From NCBI RefSeq assembly GCF_002944315.1, contig NZ_CP024314.1, positions 620,001 to 684,000 of the forward strand: DNA of 64,000 nt. Reading direction: 5' to 3'. Positions within the stretch are counted from its first letter, which is position 1; each line of letters begins with the position of its first letter. The stretch comes from Rhizobium sp. NXC24. GTDB lineage: Bacteria; Pseudomonadota; Alphaproteobacteria; Rhizobiales; Rhizobiaceae. Made by a program: the position numbers and the translations under genes. The notes below the pieces were generated by a model. The model made no database searches. It was not told where the DNA came from and saw nothing but the letters and a program-made list of their open reading frames with translations. Below, one piece after another: positions 56,553-64,000 of the stretch.

Positions 56553-56699
56553 ATGAACGTAGCACGCTCTTTCAACAACTGGCGCAAGTATCGTCAAACG
56601 GTCGCCGAACTGGGCCGTATGTCCACGCGCGAACTGGATGACCTCGGTATCGGCCGCGGCGACATCCGCAACATCGCTCGCGGTGCGGTTGCTCGCTAA
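56553..56699 (+). CDS. DUF1127 small protein (CcaF1-like)
   Basis: The 48-aa basic protein matches DUF1127: VARSFNNWRKYRQTVAELGRMSTRELDDLGIGRGDIRNIARGA. The RBS AGAAAGGGG precedes the ATG at 56553. In Rhodobacter the DUF1127 protein CcaF1 is encoded just before the CcsR small RNAs, binds RNA and affects their maturation. Here the same order recurs, with four CCUCCUCCC hairpins 200 bases downstream. DUF1127 proteins also act in phosphate and stress responses in Agrobacterium. Confidence 0.9.
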   Translation: MNVARSFNNWRKYRQTVAELGRMSTRELDDLGIGRGDIRNIARGAVAR

Positions 56700-56733
56700 C
56701 GGCTCATAAACGCCATAACTTCGACTTTTCGTC

Positions 56734-56769
56734 AGCGCCTGCTTCCTCCCGAGCGGGCGCTTTTGTTTT
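56734..56769 (+). terminator. Rho-independent terminator-like hairpin after DUF1127
   Basis: AGCGCC and GGCGCT enclose a 16-base loop, and TTTTGTTTTG follows, giving a usable U-tract. It sits 35 bases after the DUF1127 stop. It implies either partial read-through into the RNA array or a separate promoter for the array. Confidence 0.65.
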
Positions 56770-56906
56770 GCGCACGCTGTCGGCGGTTTCCCGCATTTTC
56801 AATGTAAGTCGATGCTAATGGAGCATCCCGCTTTTCGCACAACGCATGCCTGCCCTGCAAAGAAATGCCTATGAACTGAGCAAATCTGCGATATGATCTT
56901 GGTTAT

Positions 56907-56938
56907 CGAAGCGATGCACCTCCTCCCGCATCCCTTCG
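56907..56938 (+). ncRNA. CcsR/cuckoo-type small RNA hairpin 1
   Basis: CGAAGCGATGC pairs with GCATCCCTTCG (one C-C mismatch) around a loop containing CCTCCTCCC (56919-56927). The loop is an anti-Shine-Dalgarno sequence, the hallmark of the alphaproteobacterial CcsR/cuckoo RNA family. A TATGAT hexamer lies at 56892-56897, a possible -10 box. Confidence 0.75.
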
Positions 56939-56942
56939 TGAT

Positions 56943-56977
56943 GTAGGCGCCCTTATCCTCCTCCCAAGGTCGTCTGC
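56943..56977 (+). ncRNA. CcsR/cuckoo-type small RNA hairpin 2
   Basis: GTAGGCGCCCTT pairs with AAGGTCGTCTGC through 11 pairs including G-U, with one mismatch at the same kind of position as hairpin 1. The loop carries CCTCCTCCC at 56957-56965. It follows hairpin 1 by four bases. Confidence 0.72.
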
Positions 56978-56979
56978 GG

Positions 56980-57012
56980 GAACAGTAGCACTCCTCCTCC
57001 CAGCTACTGTTC
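56980..57012 (+). ncRNA. CcsR/cuckoo-type small RNA hairpin 3
   Basis: GAACAGTAGC and GCTACTGTTC form a perfect ten-base stem. The 13-base loop holds CCTCCTCCC at 56993-57001. Stem sequence differs fully from hairpins 1, 2 and 4 while the loop is constant, which argues for selection on structure and loop. Confidence 0.8.
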
Positions 57013-57023
57013 GGTTCTTTTCG

Positions 57024-57057
57024 AAAGCCTGCCGCACCTCCTCCCGCGGCAGGCTTT
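57024..57057 (+). ncRNA. CcsR/cuckoo-type small RNA hairpin 4, also terminator
   Basis: AAAGCCTGCCGC and GCGGCAGGCTTT make a perfect 12-base stem around ACCTCCTCCC (motif 57037-57045). TT then C follow, giving a five-T run that starts inside the stem. It is the last and most stable of the four and probably terminates the transcript. Confidence 0.82.
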
Positions 57058-57347
57058 TTCGTTTGGAGCTTCGGCAACAGCAGGGAGAGTTGATCGATTC
57101 TCGATGTTGTCATGAGCTCAATGAGCTTTTCGCCGTAGAGGGGCCGCGCCTGCGCTTGCCGGATGACCCATTCGTGCGGAAAATATCGAGCAATCGTTGG
57201 TGCCGCCATCTGCGTCCCATCGGCAAGTCAGCTTCGCTCCATCTTATTTGTCCTAATGTTCCGTGCCCGAAATCATCCTGCGGGCCTCGTGCAGATCGCG
57301 GCGCTTGACGCGTTTCGATCTCAGGACTGTGAGAGGAATGTTTCCGC

Positions 57348-58982
57348 ATGCTGAAGACCTTTGACGACTACGCCCCCGGCCTTGCCTCGAACGGCAAAAT
57401 GGCTGAGACCGCAGGCGCGCCGTTAAAGCCGTCCGGCAAGGACAAGGATGCGCTTCTCACCTGCCTGATTTCCGGTGGGGACGAGAGATTGGAGTGCGAC
57501 GCTGCAACCGGTCTCAACATGTATGGTTACGGGCCATCGCCCCGACCGCAGGATCTGGCCTTCGGCTCCTCGACGGCATCGACCATTTCCGCACCGGCTT
57601 TCGCGGCGGTCGGCGCTTATTATGCTGATCTTTTGCGGGAGATGGAAACGCGGCCTGCGGCCGACATCTACGCGCGGGAGATCGCGCGGATGCGGACGAA
57701 ACTGCTGCATCTGCTTGGCCTCGATCAAGGCTCAGGGCCTTCGCGGGTGGATGCCGTCATGGCGACGTCAGGCACCGATATCCATCTTTTCGCTGCGGAG
57801 CTGCTGGCGCGCCAGGACGATCGAACCTTGATGACCATCACGCTGATGGGCAACGAGACCGGGAGCGGGGTGATGACCGCGGCAGCCGGGCGCCACTTCA
57901 TGAGCCGCGTCAGCAGTAATAGGCCCGTCGCCAAGGGTGAGGAACTAAGCCCGGGACATGCCACGCGAAATACGACGGTCGCGGTGCGCAATCCGGATGG
58001 CACGTTGCGGAGCGAAGAAGAGATAGAATTGGAATTGAGGGGGTTGATCGAGCTTGCCCGCGCGGCTGAACTCAGATGCCTTTTGGTCGTCACGGATGTT
58101 TCCAAGACCAGCCTGCTGGCGCCAGGCCTCGAAACGGTCTTTCGCCTGAAAGCGCGCTTCGGCGCCATGCTCGATATCATGATCGACGCCTGCCAGTTTC
58201 GCGTCTCCGGGGCAACGATCCGTGCCTATCTGGCCCATGATTTCCTTGTGGCCGTCACCGGCTCCAAATTCCTGGCCGGTCCGATTTTCAGCGGGGCGCT
58301 GCTGTGTCCGCCTCGGATGTCGGATCGCTTGAAACAGCGGCCTTTGTCTCCGGCTTTTGCCGATTATTGCGCGAAAGCGGATTGGCCGGAAGGCTGGGTG
58401 GCCCGGGACGCGTTGCCAGATCACGCCAATTTCGGCCTCTTGCTGCGATGGAAGGCGGCGCTGTTGGAACTGGAGCGCTTCGTTGGCATGCCTGAGCAAA
58501 AGGTGATTTCGGTGCTGAACGCTTTTGCAGAGGCGGTCGGAGAGCGGCTGAAGCACGATAGGGCCTTCGAACTGCTCGATAGCCGACCGATAGACCGGAA
58601 GAGCCTGTGCGGCGACTCGCACGCCCCGGGCTGGGATGAAATACCTTCGATCTTCTCATTCTATCTGCGCAATCCCCATCAGGACGGCATCCTGACGGCG
58701 ACGGAGATGGCCGCGGTATACAAGAACCTTGCCGTTGAGCAGAACGGCCTTATACCGGTGCGTCTCGGTCAGCCCGTTCGCTGCGCCGATTTCGGCGATA
58801 TGCCCGCCAGTGCCTTGAGGATATGCCTGAGTGCGCCGTTGATCGTGCGGGCTTGTGAGAGTGCCGATGCGCTTGATGAGCTCATCTCACAGGCAATGAC
58901 GGTCCTAGATCGAACGGCTGACATGGCCGCGCAATTGGCATCCCAGCCGAGCATGGCCCGCACGTCAGGCGTGCAAGCCTAG
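57348..58982 (+). CDS. PLP-dependent (fold type I) protein of unknown specificity
   Basis: This 544-aa protein has aminotransferase-like landmarks: VMATSGTDIHLFAA (cofactor phosphate loop region), Asp280 in MIDACQFR, and Lys307 in VTGSKFLAGPIFSGALL as the Schiff-base lysine. The GSKFLAGP site and the IYAREIARMRTKLLHLLGL segment set it apart from the SelA-like enzyme in this window. It has no signal peptide. The RBS GAGAGGA lies about 12 bases before the ATG at 57348. I cannot assign a reaction; decarboxylase-like or transferase chemistry is possible. The neighbours give no pathway clue. Confidence 0.6.
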   Translation: MLKTFDDYAPGLASNGKMAETAGAPLKPSGKDKDALLTCLISGGDERLECDAATGLNMYGYGPSPRPQDLAFGSSTASTISAPAFAAVGAYYADLLREMETRPAADIYAREIARMRTKLLHLLGLDQGSGPSRVDAVMATSGTDIHLFAAELLARQDDRTLMTITLMGNETGSGVMTAAAGRHFMSRVSSNRPVAKGEELSPGHATRNTTVAVRNPDGTLRSEEEIELELRGLIELARAAELRCLLVVTDVSKTSLLAPGLETVFRLKARFGAMLDIMIDACQFRVSGATIRAYLAHDFLVAVTGSKFLAGPIFSGALLCPPRMSDRLKQRPLSPAFADYCAKADWPEGWVARDALPDHANFGLLLRWKAALLELERFVGMPEQKVISVLNAFAEAVGERLKHDRAFELLDSRPIDRKSLCGDSHAPGWDEIPSIFSFYLRNPHQDGILTATEMAAVYKNLAVEQNGLIPVRLGQPVRCADFGDMPASALRICLSAPLIVRACESADALDELISQAMTVLDRTADMAAQLASQPSMARTSGVQA

Positions 58983-59013
58983 CATCCCACCGAAGCGGCG
59001 ACAGCAGGGCATC

Positions 59014-59598
59014 TCAGGCGGCGGCACTATGTTCGCCCCTGGCCGCCGTCCATACCTCACGCGCCGCATCGGCGTTCATGGTGGCGATGGCGATGCCGAC
59101 GATCAGGTCCGGCCAGGCGGAATTCCAGAGAAATGCGGTCACGAGACCTGCCGCAATGATGGCGACATTGGCGAGCGTGTCGTTGCGAGCCGATAAAAAC
59201 GCTGCCCGGGTTAGGCTGCCGCCATGCGCGCGAAAACGGGCCAGCATCATGGCGCAGGAAAGATTGATGGCGAGCGCGCCGAGGCCCGCCAGCGATAGGG
59301 GCAGTGGTTCCGGCGCAACCGGCATCATGAATTTCTTCCAGGCGGTCCAGATGGTCGCCAGCCCGGGAACGAGCAGGATCGCGGCAAGAGCCATGCCAAC
59401 GCGGGCGCGATTGCGGGCGCTCCAGCCTAGTGCCATCAGGATCAGGAGATTAACCGACGCGTCTTCGAGGAAATCGACGCTGTCGGCAAAGAGCGATACC
59501 GAACCGATGGACAGCGCGACCACAAACTCGACACAGAAATAGCCGAGGTTAAGAAGCGCCACACGTTTGACCACGTTGCGGAGTGTAATGTTGGTCAT
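59014..59598 (-). CDS. Cation-diffusion-facilitator-like membrane protein, minimal form
   Basis: This 194-aa protein has five or six hydrophobic helices. CDF-like features include LNLGYFCVEFVVALSIGSVSLFADSVDFLEDASVNLLIL and a second metal-site helix FLSARNDTLANVAIIAAGLVTAFLW. The DSVDFLED and SARNDTLAN motifs match the transmembrane metal site (D-x3-D/E and N-D pairs). The cytosolic C-terminal domain of usual CDF proteins (about 90 residues) is missing. It is convergent with the PLP gene. Substrate metal unknown. Confidence 0.78.
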   Translation of the reverse strand: MTNITLRNVVKRVALLNLGYFCVEFVVALSIGSVSLFADSVDFLEDASVNLLILMALGWSARNRARVGMALAAILLVPGLATIWTAWKKFMMPVAPEPLPLSLAGLGALAINLSCAMMLARFRAHGGSLTRAAFLSARNDTLANVAIIAAGLVTAFLWNSAWPDLIVGIAIATMNADAAREVWTAARGEHSAAA

Positions 59599-59818
59599 AT
59601 CAGCTCTTCACACTCCTCGCCGACCCCAGCTTATCGAGAGCTATTAGGTCTTCCTTACAACCCGCTGAAATCCACCAAACCTCAGCTAAGCGACCGAACA
59701 AGACGAATATGGGCTGAACCTAAGTCGCTGCGGTGAGTTTTCAGTTTAACGTCAGCTCGCCGCGATAACAGCTTGGCCACGCCAGACGCAGAACCCTCGT
59801 GGCCTTCGGAGAATAAGA

Positions 59819-61891
59819 TTGAATCTCATAGTACTGCGTGATTCTCCTGTTCCGGAGTTCGTGCGCCAGCCTATTCCAGGCCATTTAAAATATCGCGCCG
59901 ATATCGACGGGCTTCGCGCGCTGGCGATCCTGCCAGTCGTGCTTTATCACGCGGGCATTCCGGGGTTCAGCGGCGGTTTCGTCGGCGTCGATGTTTTCTT
60001 CGTCATCTCCGGGTTCCTGATGGCTTCGCTGATCTCGGGTGAGGTTGCTCGCGACGATTTCAGCATCGTGCGTTTCTACGAGAGGCGAATACGGCGAATT
60101 TTTCCGGCGCTCTTTGCCGTCCTTGCAGCCTCGTCCATAGCGGCATGGTTGCTTCTGATGCCGGTCGAGCTGGAATATTTCGCCCGCAGTGTAAAGGCCG
60201 CCGCATTGTTCACCTCGAACATTCAGTTCGAGAAGGAGAGCGGTTATTTCGACATCGGCGCGCAGTTGAAACCGCTGCTGCACACCTGGTCGCTGGCAGT
60301 CGAAGAGCAGTTCTACATCCTGTTTCCGCTGCTGCTGTTGGCGGTCAACCGATTTGCGCGGCGCTATACGGTGCCCATTCTGCTTGGCCTGTTGATCGCC
60401 TCGTTCGCGGCGAGTGCCTGGACGGTCTTCCGCACGCCTGCGGCGGCATTCTACCTTTTGCAGTTCCGCGCCTGGGAATTGCTGATCGGCGCTTTGCTGG
60501 CTTTCCATGTGATACCGAGACCGGCCCGGCCTGTGGTGCGGGAGAGCCTTGCGGCCCTCGGCGTAATCCTGATCGCCATCGCCGTCTTCGGTTTCACCGA
60601 TCATACTCTATTTCCCGGCCCTGCCGCTTTGCTGCCCTGCCTCGGTGCGGCCCTGGTGATCTATGCTGGAGCGGAACATGGATTGGCCGGACGAGCGCTG
60701 CGGGCGAGGCCGCTAGTGTTCGTCGGCCTGGTTTCCTATTCCCTCTATCTCTGGCATTGGCCGATCATCGTCTTCACACGCGAAATCTTTGGCCGCGAGC
60801 TTTCCCCGGTCCAGAGTGGCTTGATCGTCGTCGTCTCGCTCGCTCTCGCCGCATTTTCGTGGCGGTTCATCGAGCAGCCTTTTCGCGGTCGTGGCAGTCG
60901 TTTGGGTCGAAGGCCCTTATTCGCGGCCGCAGCAGTGGTCATGGTCGCGGTGGTCGGATTCGGTAGCTACGTCATTCGCGACAATGGTGCGCCGAGCCGC
61001 CTCCCGGCCGATGTACAGAAGGTCTACGCCGCAACATATGACATCAGCCGTTACGGCGCACCGCCATGTTTTGCCGACTCCGATACGACCGGCCCGTCTC
61101 TATCAGACATACGCGCGGGAAAACTTTGTCCGCTCGGCGCTGACGGATCGGCCTCTCCTTCCTTCCTTGTTTGGGGAGATTCGCATTCCGGAGCTATGTC
61201 TCCGGCGATTGACGAGGCGGCGAAACAGGCTGGCGTTTCCGGTCTGTTTGCGGGACATGCGTCATGTCCGCCATTGCCGGATGCGCAGCTTCCGGCTCGC
61301 GGTGATGTGAAGCGGTGCGGCGAGTTCAATGCAGCCGTCCGTGATCTCGTTAGATCGAAGCATATTCCGCTGGTATTCCTGATCGCCTACTGGCCGAAAT
61401 ATGTGCATGATGCCGAGTTGCCGCATGAGGGCGTCTACTTCGACCCATCGGTGCCGCCGCCATTAGAGGACAAGTCCGCACCAGTCACGGCATCCCTCGA
61501 CAGGCTGGTGGCGGAGCTGACGCAGCAGGGAACCAAGGTTGTGCTGGTCATGGACGTGCCGGAAATGGGCCGGTACATGCCGGAAGCCGTCGCCAAGGCT
61601 GTGATGACCAAGACATCGACGGAGGTTGCCCCGCCGTGGAGTTACGTTGCGAAACGGCAGGCATTGTCGCGCGCTATTCTGGCTGGTCTAGCGGCCAAAT
61701 ACGGCGCGGCTATAGTCGACCCGCTGCCTGCGATCTGCCACGATGGGCATTGCGACGCGACACAAGACGGCATGCCGCTCTATAAGGATGCCGACCACAT
61801 CACAGCCACTACCTCGAAAAGGCTCAGCTACCTGTTCTCTCCCATATTCTCGGCCCCGAAGCGAACATCCGCTGCCTTCGGTAATTCATAA
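59819..61891 (+). CDS. Acyltransferase 3 (OafA-type) fused to SGNH domain
   Basis: In this 690-aa protein, residues about 25-375 form a ten-helix acyltransferase 3 domain. It begins YRADIDGLRALAILPVVLYHAG and includes GVDVFFVISGFLMA, RFYERRIRRIFPALFA and LLHTWSLAVEEQFYILFPLLLL. A C-terminal SGNH hydrolase-like domain follows: VWGDSHSG (Asp454, Ser455) and late DADHIT with the catalytic Asp-His pair. Such OafA/OatA proteins O-acetylate cell-surface polysaccharide or LPS. Translation appears to start at TTG 59819, because GGAGAATAAGA lies just upstream and no ATG or GTG fits before the first conserved block. Confidence 0.88.
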   Translation: MNLIVLRDSPVPEFVRQPIPGHLKYRADIDGLRALAILPVVLYHAGIPGFSGGFVGVDVFFVISGFLMASLISGEVARDDFSIVRFYERRIRRIFPALFAVLAASSIAAWLLLMPVELEYFARSVKAAALFTSNIQFEKESGYFDIGAQLKPLLHTWSLAVEEQFYILFPLLLLAVNRFARRYTVPILLGLLIASFAASAWTVFRTPAAAFYLLQFRAWELLIGALLAFHVIPRPARPVVRESLAALGVILIAIAVFGFTDHTLFPGPAALLPCLGAALVIYAGAEHGLAGRALRARPLVFVGLVSYSLYLWHWPIIVFTREIFGRELSPVQSGLIVVVSLALAAFSWRFIEQPFRGRGSRLGRRPLFAAAAVVMVAVVGFGSYVIRDNGAPSRLPADVQKVYAATYDISRYGAPPCFADSDTTGPSLSDIRAGKLCPLGADGSASPSFLVWGDSHSGAMSPAIDEAAKQAGVSGLFAGHASCPPLPDAQLPARGDVKRCGEFNAAVRDLVRSKHIPLVFLIAYWPKYVHDAELPHEGVYFDPSVPPPLEDKSAPVTASLDRLVAELTQQGTKVVLVMDVPEMGRYMPEAVAKAVMTKTSTEVAPPWSYVAKRQALSRAILAGLAAKYGAAIVDPLPAICHDGHCDATQDGMPLYKDADHITATTSKRLSYLFSPIFSAPKRTSAAFGNS

Positions 61892-61919
61892 CCGGTTCAA
61901 CGCAAGATGCCTTGAGCCT

Positions 61920-63527
61920 TCAGTGCATTCCACCGCCGCCTTTTCCAAGGTCGATATTGCTGAGGATCAGGGCAAGTGGGATTGCCGAGAGGGCGATGAG
62001 AGTCAGCACGTAAAAAACGTCGATATAGGCGAGATAGCTCGATTGCATCTGAACCTGTTGTCCGATCCATGCTGTCGCCTGCGATTGCGCGTCGGCCATG
62101 GTCGCGCCTTTCTGCGCAAAGTAGCGCGTCATGGTCTGGAGGGTCTCCTGGTAGGCTGGGGCGGATGGGACTATGTGTTCGACGAGCCGGCTTTGGTGCC
62201 ATTGCTCGCGATGTGCCAGAACGTTCAAGGCAATGCAGACACCGATCGAGCCGCCGATATTGCGCGCCGCGTTGATCATGGCGGAGGCCTGATTGGTCTG
62301 GTCCGGCCGCAGGCCGTAATAAGAGGCTGAGGTGATCGCGATGAAGATCAACGGCAGGCCCAATCCGATATAAAGCCGCGACCAGACGAAGAACGCAAAA
62401 TTGAGGTTGGGATTGAGCCGCGTCAGCCACCACATCGACCCTGCAATGATCAATGCACCGGTGGCGATCATGTATTTCGGCTGGACCACCGTGGTCAGGC
62501 GACCCGCGACGAACATCATGACCATGGTGACGAGACCGCCCGGCGATAGCGCGAGGCCGGCCCAGGTGGCGGTGTATCCATAATCCTGCTGCAGGACCTG
62601 CGGAAGGAATTGCGTCGTCGCGATCAGGATCGCGCCGGTTGCCATCATGACGATGAAACAGGATCCGAACTGCCGGGTTCCAAGCAGCCGTCCATCAATG
62701 ATCGGGTTCGATTTCGTCAGCACCCAGGGGATCGCCAGTGCAAAGGCCAACACACAAAGCGCCGTCATGGCGATGATGAAATTCGAATCGAACCAGTCTT
62801 CCGTCTGGCCGCGATCGAGAACGAGTTCGAGCGAACCCAGAAACGTTGCCACAAGCAGGAAGCCGACAAGATCGAAGCGGATGCCTTGCCTGCGGAGCTC
62901 CTGCCGTTTTCGGCGCATTTCCTGCGATCGCTCCACCAGAAAATAGACGAGGATGAAGGCAAAGACGCCCACCGGGCCGTTGATCAGGAAACACCAGTGC
63001 CATGAATAATTATCCGAGAGATAGCCGCCGAGCGTGGGGCCGATCACTGGCGCCACCACGACCGCAACGCCGAACATCGCAAATGCCTGGCCGCGTTTTG
63101 CCGGCGGAAATGAATCGGCGAGGATCGCCTGCGACGTCGGCACCATGCCGCCGCCGGCAAATCCCTGGATGACGCGGAAGATGAGAAGCGATTGGAGATT
63201 CCACGCCAGTCCGCAGAGAACGGAGGCGATCGTGAAGATCGCGAGGCAAGAGAGATAGAAGCGACGTCTGCCATATCGTTCGGCGATGAAGCTGCTGGCG
63301 ACCAAAATGGTTGCGTTGGAAACGAGATAGGTCGTAACCACCCAGGAAGCCTCGTCGGCGCTGACTGCAAGGCCGCCCGAAATATAGCGCAGCGCCACAT
63401 TGGCGATCGTCGTGTCCAGGACTTCCATGAAGGTCGCAAGCGAGACCACGACCGCGATCAGCCATGGATTGGTGGCGCCCGCGGCGGGGGTGGTCGCTCT
63501 GCCAGCGGTTGTGTTTGCGCCGCTCAT
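61920..63527 (-). CDS. DHA2-family efflux MFS transporter, EmrB type
   Basis: The 535-aa, 14-helix protein shows NPWLIAVVVSLATFMEVLDTTIANVALRYISG, WVVTTYLVSNATILVASSFIAERYGRRRFYL, PPAKRGQAFAMFGVAVVVAPVIGPTLGG and WCFLINGPVGVFAF. These are typical of EmrB/FarB proteins that pump drugs through an HlyD-type adaptor to the outer membrane. The ATG at 63527 lies one base after the stop of the adaptor gene, so the pair forms a tripartite efflux system with an outer-membrane factor elsewhere. The start is supported by that overlap. Confidence 0.9.
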   Translation of the reverse strand: MSGANTTAGRATTPAAGATNPWLIAVVVSLATFMEVLDTTIANVALRYISGGLAVSADEASWVVTTYLVSNATILVASSFIAERYGRRRFYLSCLAIFTIASVLCGLAWNLQSLLIFRVIQGFAGGGMVPTSQAILADSFPPAKRGQAFAMFGVAVVVAPVIGPTLGGYLSDNYSWHWCFLINGPVGVFAFILVYFLVERSQEMRRKRQELRRQGIRFDLVGFLLVATFLGSLELVLDRGQTEDWFDSNFIIAMTALCVLAFALAIPWVLTKSNPIIDGRLLGTRQFGSCFIVMMATGAILIATTQFLPQVLQQDYGYTATWAGLALSPGGLVTMVMMFVAGRLTTVVQPKYMIATGALIIAGSMWWLTRLNPNLNFAFFVWSRLYIGLGLPLIFIAITSASYYGLRPDQTNQASAMINAARNIGGSIGVCIALNVLAHREQWHQSRLVEHIVPSAPAYQETLQTMTRYFAQKGATMADAQSQATAWIGQQVQMQSSYLAYIDVFYVLTLIALSAIPLALILSNIDLGKGGGGMH

Positions 63528-63528
63528 G

Positions 63529-64000
63529 TCAGCGCCTCGGCCGGACGGTGACCGTGGGGACCACGGACATGCCAGGGCCGATCGAGAGATCCGCCGGCCA
63601 ATTGTCGACGACAATCTTCACCGGCACGCGCTGTGTGACCTTCACATAGTTGCCGGTCGCGTTCTCGGCGGGAAGCAGGGAGAACGCCGTGCCGGAGCCG
63701 GGCTGAACCGATGCGACCTTGCCGTGCAGCTTGTGATCCGGATAGGCATCGATCGTCACATCCACCGGCTGCCCCGGCCGCATGTCGGTCAACTGCGTCT
63801 CCTTGAAATTCGCGGTGATCCAGATTTCGTCGGGAACGAACATCGAGATGGCCTGTCCGGCTTCGATGTATTGCCCTTTGGCACCAGTGAGGCGGACGAC
63901 ACGGCCGCGTTGGGCCGCGACGATCGTCGTATATTTGAGGTTCTGCTGCGCCTCTTCGGCCTGAGCCCGCGCTTGGCTCAAACTCGCGGCAGAACTCGCC
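63529..64000 (-). CDS. HlyD/EmrA-family membrane fusion protein, C-terminal part
   Basis: The gene runs off the right edge; the last 156 codons are visible. They include the end of the coiled-coil hairpin (SLSQARAQAEEAQQNLKYT) and the barrel-sandwich lipoyl half (TIVAAQRGRVVRLTGAKGQYIEAGQAIS). A beta-barrel follows (WITANFKETQLTDMRPGQPVDVTIDAYPDHKLHGKVASV), then LLPAENATGNYVKVTQRVPVKI. This last motif is diagnostic of EmrA-like adaptors. It links the EmrB-type pump to an outer-membrane channel. It is coupled to the pump gene. Confidence 0.88.
   Translation of the reverse strand, partial: ASSAASLSQARAQAEEAQQNLKYTTIVAAQRGRVVRLTGAKGQYIEAGQAISMFVPDEIWITANFKETQLTDMRPGQPVDVTIDAYPDHKLHGKVASVQPGSGTAFSLLPAENATGNYVKVTQRVPVKIVVDNWPADLSIGPGMSVVPTVTVRPRR

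Noticed and set aside
56907..57057. Evenly spaced CCTCCTCCC repeats resembling a CRISPR array
   Set aside because: The constant part is only nine bases and lies in hairpin loops, the intervening sequences are self-complementary stems, and no cas gene is near.

Overview
The window looks like part of a chromosome, chromid or large plasmid of a Rhizobium-type alphaproteobacterium. The DNA is G+C-rich and densely packed. Overlapping stop/start codons are common, and many uptake operons sit beside small regulators. Two further traits support this: a DUF1127 gene followed by an array of CCUCCUCCC-loop small RNAs, and a carnitine dehydrogenase-thioesterase fusion known from Sinorhizobium. No rRNA, tRNA, insertion sequence or CRISPR array was seen.

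Layout. 1-2790: end of an amino-acid ABC ATPase, an atypical histidine ammonia-lyase relative, and a sarcosine/N-methyltryptophan oxidase. 2812-5027: slipin/NfeD membrane quality-control pair. 5325-9182: type VI secretion (T6SS) effector cassette, made of a stand-alone VgrG tail, a DUF2169 adaptor, a PAAR-like protein with a GH-E nuclease-like C-terminus, and two related TPR immunity candidates. It abuts a broken dioxygenase gene. 9183-12808: lower hydroxyquinol pathway (maleylacetate reductase, hydroxyquinol dioxygenase) with an MFS importer. 13031-19769: small dimeric alpha-beta barrel proteins, an ECF sigma factor, a GH25 lipoprotein, a DUF899 operon and HTH regulators.

20152-29315: dipeptide-type ABC importer combined with a metal-dependent deacetylase, a RidA protein, a SelA-like PLP enzyme and an IclR regulator. 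29433-32357: two convergent alpha/beta hydrolases. 32379-47686: probable gamma-butyrobetaine/carnitine locus. Acyl-CoA ligase, dehydrogenase, hydratase, carnitine dehydrogenase-thioesterase and dehydrocarnitine cleavage enzyme lie on one strand and run into a second dipeptide-type ABC importer. A divergent CdhR-like activator and a duplicated Tat-exported binding protein flank the set.

47661-49573: LysR regulator and EamA exporter. 49824-53333: lower-G+C block with a 46-aa protein and an unrecognised three-gene operon (40-aa secreted peptide, 647-aa membrane protein, periplasmic-binding-like protein). 53449-54563: TPP riboswitch, internally deleted thiM, thiD. 54654-56132: drug-efflux MFS. 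56553-57057: DUF1127 gene and four CcsR/cuckoo-type RNA hairpins. 57348-64000: unassigned PLP protein, minimal CDF-like transporter, AT3-SGNH acyltransferase, and an EmrB/EmrA-type efflux pair running off the end.

All calls come from reading the sequence and from remembered family motifs. No database search was run.
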